Assembly: GCA_043747595.1 (NCBI GenBank)
Contig: JAYTOX010000034.1
Coordinates: forward strand, 1-5,078
DNA from: JADKIH01 sp043747595
GTDB taxonomy: Bacteria > Bacteroidota > Bacteroidia > AKYH767-A > 2013-40CM-41-45
DNA length: 5,078 nucleotides
Direction: 5' to 3'
Shown here: positions 1-5,078 of the stretch, piece after piece
Position numbering within the stretch: the first letter of the stretch is position 1
Layout: every line of letters starts with the position of its first letter
The notes under the pieces: model-generated
Told to the model about the DNA's origin: nothing
What the model saw: only the letters and a program-made list of their open reading frames with translations
The model's database searches: none
Made by a program: the position numbers and the translations under genes

Positions 1-883
1 TGAATGCGTAGCGGCGTATAATTTTTCGCGCGAACAAATTTTAACTGAATTACCAACAACAAACGGAATTGTAATCAGAAGTCGAATTACAATTGATAAG
101 GAAATTCTTGATTTAGCAAAAGAGCTGAAATTTATAGCTCGTGCCGGCGCCGGATTAGAAAGCATCGATGTGGAGTATGCAAATAGTAAAGGCATTGTTT
201 GTTTGAATTCGCCTGAAGGAAATAGAAATGCTGTAGGCGAGCATGCTGTGGGAATGCTTTTATCGCTTTTTAATAATTTGAATCGTGCCGATCGACAAAT
301 AAGGTTAGGGGAATGGAATAGGGAGTTGAATAGAGGAATTGAACTGGAAGATAAAACGGTAGGTATAATTGGCTATGGACAAATGGGTTCTTCGTTTGCA
401 GAAAAATTGAAAGGATTCAATTGTAAAGTACTTGCATACGATAAATATAAAAAGGATTTTGGAAACGATTTTATGAAAGAATGTTCATTTGAAGTTTTAC
501 AACATTCATCCGATGTAATTAGTTTGCATATTCCTTTAACTAAAGAGTCCACTTTTTTCATTGATAAAAATTTTATCGAACAAATGAAAAAACCATTCTT
601 TCTGATCAATACTGCTAGAGGGAAATGTGTATCTACAGCCGATTTAGTTTCCGGATTGAAAAATGGAAAAGTGTTAGGAGCTTGTTTAGATGTTTTTGAG
701 TACGAAGATAATTCGTTCGAAAAATTTTCAATTGAATCGGCTCGCTTAAATGAAAATCCGGATTGGCAATATTTGATAGCAAACGAAAATGTTATTTTAA
801 GTCCGCATATAGCAGGATGGACAAAGGAGTCTTATCGAAAAATTTCAGAAGTATTGTTGGAGAAAATTAGAATGATGAAGTAA
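1..883 (+). CDS. D-isomer-specific 2-hydroxyacid dehydrogenase (phosphoglycerate dehydrogenase-like), 5' partial
   Basis: Probable cytoplasmic NAD-dependent oxidoreductase of the D-2-hydroxyacid dehydrogenase family, which interconverts 2-hydroxy acids and 2-keto acids. The frame is open from base 2, giving 293 visible residues. Family members of this type are about 310-320 residues, so roughly 20 N-terminal residues and the start codon lie left of the window. The Rossmann glycine motif GYGQMG is at visible residues 124-129. An Asp at 147, at the end of the next strand (VLAYD), favours NAD over NADP. The catalytic triad is complete: Arg206 in NTARG (617-619), Glu235 in DVFEYE (704-706) and His269 in SPHIAGW (806-808). 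The GTG at 170 is internal, because family sequence (RSRITIDKE, ARAGAGLESID) continues upstream of it. It could be a serine-pathway SerA or a clade-specific dehydrogenase of other specificity; the substrate cannot be read from sequence. It converges with the minus-strand gene ending at 1043. Confidence 0.94.
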   Translation, partial: ECVAAYNFSREQILTELPTTNGIVIRSRITIDKEILDLAKELKFIARAGAGLESIDVEYANSKGIVCLNSPEGNRNAVGEHAVGMLLSLFNNLNRADRQIRLGEWNRELNRGIELEDKTVGIIGYGQMGSSFAEKLKGFNCKVLAYDKYKKDFGNDFMKECSFEVLQHSSDVISLHIPLTKESTFFIDKNFIEQMKKPFFLINTARGKCVSTADLVSGLKNGKVLGACLDVFEYEDNSFEKFSIESARLNENPDWQYLIANENVILSPHIAGWTKESYRKISEVLLEKIRMMK

Positions 884-1042
884 ATTTATTTGAATAAAAG
901 TTGAGCTTTGAAGTAAAGATTCAGCCTCAATAGAAAGTTTAGTAGAAGAGGTTTTTGGAGTTATTGTTAAATATTTATTTTTGACTTTACATTTTTGATT
1001 TTTTCACATACACAATTAAGATTTACTACTTATGTATTAAAG

Positions 1043-2434
1043 CTATTCAATAATGACTTTGCCGCGTGCTATGTTATTTTTGTCGGCGATTAAAAAATTA
1101 TACATTCCTTTCGCTAGTCCTTCGCAATTCACTTTTATACTGTTAAAATCAACAATGAAAGGAAGTGAAATAAGATTTCCAATGGAATTGTAAAATTGAA
1201 AACTTATGTTGTCATTCATCACATGTTTTAATTCTATTCTAAAATGATTTTGAGCAGGGTTAGGGTAAGTCAGACTTATTATTTCTGTTTTTCCAATTTC
1301 GTTTATTTCAGTTAAAAGATCAGAGAACACTGGTCCGGTTGAAAGGCCTGCTCCACTGATTCCTGACCCTAAATTTATTCCATTCGAATTAAAGTTACAC
1401 AAACTCCCGTTTGCATTTGGATTGGAAACTGTAGCTAGATAATGAGTTCCATATCTAGCTATGTAAATAATCCCATCGGGCGCTAATTGCATATATCCAA
1501 CATTGTAACTTCCCGTTCCTGTTGCACTGCCGACAAGAGTAGCTGAAGATTGAATAGCATTAACATTATAAACTGATAAATCGAATTGATAAACTAATGT
1601 ATTTGTCCATTGAGTAAAGTATAATTTCGAACCGTTGGGAGAAAATGCAACTCCCCATGCCATAGAATAATTTGGAATTGTAATAGGGTTTGAAATTATT
1701 CCTGTTTGTTTATCAAAGTCGAATAACTGAATTTCGTTGCTGTATTCGCAGGCATTCGCGATATGAGAACCGTCTTGTGAAATGACTAGTTGTCCCATTG
1801 CCCCATGATCGTAACCATAAGACCCGCCGGAATTTGCTATTCCTACAGTAGAAGTTACCGGAACGAGGTCTAATCCGTTTGCGTCAACTTTATATGCATT
1901 GAAATTAGCATTTCCGAATTCGTGAGTAATTACCCAAAAACGATTATTGCCTTGATCGAAGTATGCTGCAAGTTTTTCTGTTGATGGAGTATGAAGAAGA
2001 ATATTCTTAGCTGTGACAGCTCCTTGGAAATTATTGAGACTTATGTTTACAGTAGAATAACGCAAGCCGGCTTGAGATCCGAATTCAGGTACGGTGAAAA
2101 TGTAAGTTAGTTTATTATTCACAGGAACTATCAGCGCAGTTTGACCGCCTGTTAAGCTTCCCATCAGGCCGGAACCATTTTGCATAATTGCATTTGTATT
2201 CGTATAAACGTTTACTCCGTTCGTATAAAAAAGCAAATTACCATTATCATCACACGCAGATGCCGTATTATCATAGGTAAACATTGGTCGGTTTTGTACG
2301 GAGGTGGGCGTCTGATTAAAATCTAACGCTGCATTAGTTCCAAAAACCCAGTAGTTATTGAATTTAGAAGAAAATGAATAACAATTACTAAGGATTAAAA
2401 GTTGAAAAATTAAAAGTAGAGTTTTTCTCTTCAC
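1043..2434 (-). CDS. Secreted beta-propeller-like protein with T9SS type A sorting domain (copy A)
   Basis: Exported protein of 463 residues with no known enzymatic role. A Sec signal peptide (MKRK followed by a Leu/Ile-rich stretch to about residue 20) leads into a body of about 350 residues. The body begins with a W-x-FG...DFNQ-P signature (residues 29-42), followed by NGNLLFY and IMQNG. This opening is common in large Bacteroidota surface proteins. A blade-like FSPNGSKLYFT motif (264-274) and the preceding LFDFDKQTG suggest a WD40/YVTN-like beta-propeller. Residues about 386-463 form the T9SS type A C-terminal domain: YPNPAQNHFRIEL, then FYNSIGNL, then GLAKGMYNFLI, ending in KVIIE. This domain targets the protein through the outer membrane and is normally cleaved. 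The start is GTG at 2434: no ATG lies between the upstream in-frame stop (2459-2461) and the signal peptide, and only this start gives MKRK. It lies 197 bp downstream of its paralogue B. The ligand or function is unknown. Confidence 0.94.
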   Translation of the reverse strand: MKRKTLLLIFQLLILSNCYSFSSKFNNYWVFGTNAALDFNQTPTSVQNRPMFTYDNTASACDDNGNLLFYTNGVNVYTNTNAIMQNGSGLMGSLTGGQTALIVPVNNKLTYIFTVPEFGSQAGLRYSTVNISLNNFQGAVTAKNILLHTPSTEKLAAYFDQGNNRFWVITHEFGNANFNAYKVDANGLDLVPVTSTVGIANSGGSYGYDHGAMGQLVISQDGSHIANACEYSNEIQLFDFDKQTGIISNPITIPNYSMAWGVAFSPNGSKLYFTQWTNTLVYQFDLSVYNVNAIQSSATLVGSATGTGSYNVGYMQLAPDGIIYIARYGTHYLATVSNPNANGSLCNFNSNGINLGSGISGAGLSTGPVFSDLLTEINEIGKTEIISLTYPNPAQNHFRIELKHVMNDNISFQFYNSIGNLISLPFIVDFNSIKVNCEGLAKGMYNFLIADKNNIARGKVIIE

Positions 2435-2464
2435 TTCTTTCTTTTTTAAAGGTGAGCTTCAAAA

Positions 2465-2472
2465 CAAATATA
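2465..2472 (-). promoter_or_regulatory. Putative Bacteroidota -7 promoter element for copy A
   Basis: On the minus strand this reads TATATTTG, a perfect match to the Bacteroidota sigma-ABfr -7 consensus TAnnTTTG. It ends 30 bases before the GTG start of the gene at 2434, which implies a short 5' leader of roughly 20-25 bases. No TTG or TTTG is visible at the usual -33 spacing (about 2490-2500), so only half of the bipartite promoter is supported. In AT-rich DNA such a match can occur by chance. Its position, directly before a gene that follows a 197-bp gap, makes it credible. Confidence 0.5.
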
Positions 2473-2631
2473 TTAAATTCTTTTGATTTACTAGTGGCTT
2501 GTAATTAATGGTAGTGCTTTTATGGCTAACGGACTTTTTAGATAGGTCAATTCTTCGAAAATGTTTATTAAAAAGAATGCGGATAGGTTGTATTTGCTTT
2601 GTGCAATTTTTTTTTGTGAAACTCAATTAAT

Positions 2632-4122
2632 TTACTGCACCATCAATTTTCTAATAAGTAAGTTCTTATCGGTTTTTACTTGTATAAAATACACTCCCGG
2701 CAAAAACGACTCTACAGAAAATGTACAGCCGTTTACATTCCAACTTATTTTAGAAGGCAAATTTATTTCACCGAACGAATTGAAAATTTTAATTTCTGTA
2801 GCGTGATAATCTTGCCATTGCAACTGTACTTGGTTGTGAGCAGGATTCGGATAAATTGAAAAAGTTTTTTGCTCAACGGTTTCTGCAACGGAATTGGTAA
2901 GCGAATCGCAAGCTGATCCTACAACAGGACCTAAATCATAATTGGGATTTATTCCCAATCCATAATAAGTACGGTAACCGCCCAGATAAAAAGAATAAGG
3001 TTGAAAATCGCAAGCAGCACCTAATTGATTGGGCTGATTGATTACACTTAAATTCATGTTGATGGAATTGTAAGTAGTGTCAGCATAAGGGAAATTATAA
3101 CCATTGCCATCGTCGTAAGCAATTCCCCAATATATTTTACCATTAACAGCTAACCTTAAGTCGCCTGAACCATAGTAAGGAAAATAGAATGAATGGATTA
3201 ATTGACGTGAGTTAGAAATGTTGGATGCAAATAATTCATATTGAAATAAGCAATTCAATGTATCATCGACAGTGACATACAACACAGAATCATTTGGAGA
3301 AAATGCCGCCGACCAAAAAAAGTCGGCAGGAATTTGAGTTTCAGGATTTATCTGAATGCGATTGCTCAGTAATCCGGTACATCTGTCGAAATCGTAATAT
3401 TCTAATAAGCCGGAAGCTGAAACCAAAACCATTTTACTTCCGGAATTATTGAAAAAGAATCGAATAATTCCTGAGCTTGGAGTGAATCCAATTCGTTGAA
3501 TTACTTCGGAGGAAATTCCCTGATCAGAGATTAAATATCTATGAATTGAATCATTATAATTAAAATACGATTTAAAAAGTAGCCAATAGTCTCTTCCGTT
3601 TCCATGCTTGATTGCAATAAGATTATCTGTAGGGTATTCCCCATTTAAGTTATTTAAAAGGGTATTTTTTTGAATCACTTTTCCCAAACCATTATTGTAG
3701 GTCATATCAATTACGCTATAATACAGCTCGGGATTGATGGTAACACCCGTGTGGAAAATATAATATTGATTTGAATTTGCAGGATTAGGAATTATTTGCA
3801 TTTCATGATACCAACCATTTGCTACAAGTGTATCTCCGTTCTCCATTATTTGATTCATTTTATTGAAGACACAGCCCATCTTTTCATTAATTGAACCTGT
3901 TGGACGATGAAAACTCTGACAATAAAACAAGATATTCCCTATTGAATCAGTAATTGAACAAGCCGTACCACGGGATCGGATTGCGCAATTACTAATTACG
4001 GGAGGACTTTGATTAAAATCGATCTGTACGCTATCGCCAAAACACCAAACAGCATCGCGTCGTATTTGAGCAGTGAGCTGTGTGCTGAAGAGGAGGAATA
4101 GGAGAAGGATTTTAGATTTCAT
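2632..4122 (-). CDS. Secreted beta-propeller-like protein with T9SS type A sorting domain (copy B)
   Basis: Exported protein of 496 residues, a diverged paralogue of the downstream gene at 1043-2434. The ATG at 4122 starts a clear Sec signal peptide (MKSKILLLFLLFSTQLTAQ, cleavage probably near Ala18/Gln19). The body opens with the same signature as copy A (VWCFGD...DFNQSP, residues 25-40; IGNILFY, 61-67; IMENG, 92-96). It carries YDFDRCTG (243-250) and FSPNDSVLYVT (274-284), as expected of beta-propeller blades. Residues about 420-496 are the T9SS type A sorting domain: FSIYPNPAHNQVQLQW, IKIFNSFGE, FLPGVYFIQV, ending RKLMVQ. The mature protein should therefore cross the outer membrane by T9SS and be surface-attached or released. 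Oddities: ten cysteines (27, 46, 55, 68, 84, 248, 291, 371, 405, 466) and seven D-[ST]-[AILVMT] tripeptides, which suggest disulfides and O-glycans. The gene starts 91 bp after lysC on the same strand. Its function is unknown. Confidence 0.95.
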   Translation of the reverse strand: MKSKILLLFLLFSTQLTAQIRRDAVWCFGDSVQIDFNQSPPVISNCAIRSRGTACSITDSIGNILFYCQSFHRPTGSINEKMGCVFNKMNQIMENGDTLVANGWYHEMQIIPNPANSNQYYIFHTGVTINPELYYSVIDMTYNNGLGKVIQKNTLLNNLNGEYPTDNLIAIKHGNGRDYWLLFKSYFNYNDSIHRYLISDQGISSEVIQRIGFTPSSGIIRFFFNNSGSKMVLVSASGLLEYYDFDRCTGLLSNRIQINPETQIPADFFWSAAFSPNDSVLYVTVDDTLNCLFQYELFASNISNSRQLIHSFYFPYYGSGDLRLAVNGKIYWGIAYDDGNGYNFPYADTTYNSINMNLSVINQPNQLGAACDFQPYSFYLGGYRTYYGLGINPNYDLGPVVGSACDSLTNSVAETVEQKTFSIYPNPAHNQVQLQWQDYHATEIKIFNSFGEINLPSKISWNVNGCTFSVESFLPGVYFIQVKTDKNLLIRKLMVQ

Positions 4123-4138
4123 TTTAATGATTAATTAG

Positions 4139-4182
4139 AATTTTAATCAATGAATTTACTCCGATAATGAATCATTAAAATT
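4139..4182. repeat. AT-only inverted repeat in the lysC/copy B gap
   Basis: AATTTTAAT (4139-4147) and ATTAAAATT (4174-4182) are perfect 9-bp inverted arms around a 26-base centre. The centre and right arm also contain two copies of AATGAAT (4149-4155 and 4166-4172). A transcript could form a weak A-U stem here, either downstream of lysC or in the leader of copy B. The stem has no G-C pairs and no clear following U-tract, so a working terminator is doubtful, and chance is plausible in such AT-rich sequence. Confidence 0.25.
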
Positions 4183-4191
4183 ACTATTATT

Positions 4192-4199
4192 TAAAGATA
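4192..4199 (-). promoter_or_regulatory. Weak -7-like element upstream of copy B
   Basis: The minus strand reads TATCTTTA, one mismatch (final G to A) from the Bacteroidota -7 consensus TAnnTTTG. It lies 69 bases before the ATG at 4122 and just after the lysC stop. No -33 TTG is seen upstream, in the end of lysC. Copy B may instead be read through from lysC across the 91-bp gap. Confidence 0.22.
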
Positions 4200-4213
4200 C
4201 TAATTTATTTTTA

Positions 4214-5078
4214 TCACTCCTCCTCATTCCTCATAACCACCTGCGCTGTTAATCTCGTTCGTTGCTCTAATAAAACTGTTTTACCTTTAGTTAGTTGATC
4301 GATCGTGGATGGATAATAATGTCGGACTGTAATTAAATGTAAATCCTCATTATACAGTACTCTGAATTCACTCTTCAGTTTTTCTAATACTCCCGGTACT
4401 TTGTATGGATCATTATCGATGCAAACAGAAAAACTTAAAGCAGAATTTTGCATCAAATTAATTTTAATATCTTCTTTTGCAAAAATTGAAAAAATTCGAC
4501 TCAAACTTTCTTCTGCAATAAATGAAAAATCGTTGGCCGAAATGGAAAATAGTATCTGATTAAATTTATGAATGAAACACGGAACCTGCGGCTTTGTATG
4601 TTGAAAATTACCAATACTTGTTCCCTTATCTTGTGGTGCTAAAAAAGAACAAACTCTCAATGGAATATGCTTGTTCTCTAATGGCTTTATCGTTTTTGGA
4701 TGTATTACTGTGGCTCCATAATAGGTTAGCTCAATCGCATCGTGATAGCTTAGCTGCTCTAACTTTACTGCATCGTCCGATAATTTCGGATCGGCACTCA
4801 TCACTCCGGCTACATCTTTCCAAACCACCATTTCTTTTGCTTCGAGGCAATAAGAAAGTATCGCTGCCGTATAATCGCTTCCTTCTCGACCTAATGTTGT
4901 TGTGAAATTTTCGGAAGTGCTCGCAATAAAACCCTGTGTAATAATGATGTTTTTTCTTTTCATCATCTCAGGAAAACGAATGTCGATCAGTTTTTTTGTG
5001 AGATCATAATTGACTTTCCCTTCTCTATATGTATTGTCAGTTTGCAAAACATCGCGAACATCTAACCATTCATTCAGA
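4214..5078 (-). CDS. lysC: Aspartate kinase (aspartokinase), monofunctional, 5' partial
   Basis: Cytoplasmic enzyme that phosphorylates L-aspartate to 4-phospho-L-aspartate using ATP, the committed step towards lysine/diaminopimelate, threonine and methionine. The visible C-terminal 287 residues continue past the right edge. The N-terminal part, with the KFGGTS-type kinase motif and the start codon, is outside. The TTG at 5045-5047 is internal, because family sequence (EWLDVRDVLQTDNTYREG) reads through it. Amino-acid kinase motifs visible: GFIASTSE at 49-56, LGREGSDYTAA at 62-72, VWKDVAGVMSADPK at 85-98 and YYGATVIHPKT at 119-129. An ACT regulatory region follows from about 165 to 287, indicating feedback control by an end-product amino acid, probably lysine; the effector is not provable here. 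The protein stops soon after ACT, with in-frame TGA TAA and a third stop (TAA, 4205-4207), so it is not a fusion to homoserine dehydrogenase. It lies upstream of copy B on the same strand. Confidence 0.96.
   Translation of the reverse strand, partial: LNEWLDVRDVLQTDNTYREGKVNYDLTKKLIDIRFPEMMKRKNIIITQGFIASTSENFTTTLGREGSDYTAAILSYCLEAKEMVVWKDVAGVMSADPKLSDDAVKLEQLSYHDAIELTYYGATVIHPKTIKPLENKHIPLRVCSFLAPQDKGTSIGNFQHTKPQVPCFIHKFNQILFSISANDFSFIAEESLSRIFSIFAKEDIKINLMQNSALSFSVCIDNDPYKVPGVLEKLKSEFRVLYNEDLHLITVRHYYPSTIDQLTKGKTVLLEQRTRLTAQVVMRNEEE

Noticed and set aside
170..172. GTG as the start of the dehydrogenase
   Set aside because: The frame stays open back to base 2, and the upstream residues (GIVIRSRITIDKE, ARAGAGLESID) are recognisable substrate-domain sequence of the family, so this codon is an internal Val.
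373..609. Minus-strand open frame of 78 residues
   Set aside because: It lies entirely inside the dehydrogenase on the opposite strand and has no recognisable features.
884..1042. Bidirectional terminator between the convergent genes
   Set aside because: Only 4-5 bp arms (such as CTTT/AAAG and ATACA/TGTAT) and the palindrome TAAATATTTA (968-977) were found. None is a stable stem with a U-tract.
2375..2392. Possible lipobox (LILSNC) in the copy A signal peptide
   Set aside because: The residue before Cys18 is Asn, not Ala, Gly or Ser, and T9SS substrates usually have type I signal peptides, so a lipoprotein is unlikely.
2550..2578. Hairpin ATTCTT/AAGAAT after copy B as a terminator
   Set aside because: The stem is only 6 bp with a 17-base loop, and no U-run follows it on the minus strand.
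2607..2615. Run of nine T as a phase-variation tract
   Set aside because: It lies 17 bases past the copy B stop codon, outside any coding frame and far from the copy A promoter, so slippage there would have no evident effect.
2561..2806. Plus-strand open frame of 81 residues with a hydrophobic N-terminus
   Set aside because: Most of it is antisense to the T9SS domain of copy B, whose coding frame is clearly real. The hydrophobic look comes from AT-rich sequence.
4594..4905. Plus-strand open frame of 103 residues
   Set aside because: It is fully antisense to conserved aspartate kinase motifs, so it is a shadow.
5045..5047. TTG as the start of the aspartate kinase
   Set aside because: Aspartokinase sequence continues upstream to the window edge, so this is an internal Leu of a truncated gene.

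Overview
This window looks like a piece of chromosome from a member of the Bacteroidota. It is AT-rich. Two consecutive genes encode exported proteins ending in a type A sorting domain of the type IX secretion system (T9SS), which is essentially confined to that phylum. A perfect Bacteroidota-type -7 promoter element (TAnnTTTG) lies in front of one of them. The two genes cut off at the window edges also resemble Bacteroidota versions of their families, as judged from memory of those families and not from a search.

Layout: (1) 1-883, plus strand: a D-isomer-specific 2-hydroxyacid dehydrogenase related to phosphoglycerate dehydrogenase, lacking only a short N-terminal piece. (2) 884-1042: a 159-bp convergent gap; no convincing terminator hairpin was found. 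(3) 1043-2434, minus strand: secreted T9SS protein 'A', 463 residues, GTG start. (4) 2435-2631: a 197-bp gap with a likely promoter for A. (5) 2632-4122, minus strand: secreted T9SS protein 'B', 496 residues, a diverged co-linear paralogue of A. (6) 4123-4213: a 91-bp gap with a weak promoter-like element and an AT-only inverted repeat. (7) 4214-5078, minus strand: a monofunctional aspartate kinase, C-terminal 287 residues, running off the right edge.

The outer genes are ordinary amino-acid or central metabolism. Between them sits a tandem pair of cell-surface or released proteins, each with a signal peptide, a beta-propeller-like body and a T9SS C-terminal domain. Nothing ties the pair functionally to the flanking enzymes; lysC, B and A merely share a strand. 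No mobile element, RNA gene, CRISPR array or defence system is visible. The most interesting feature is the divergence of the pair. B has seven matches to the Bacteroidota O-glycosylation tripeptide D-[ST]-[AILVMT] and ten cysteines. A has none of the tripeptides and few cysteines.
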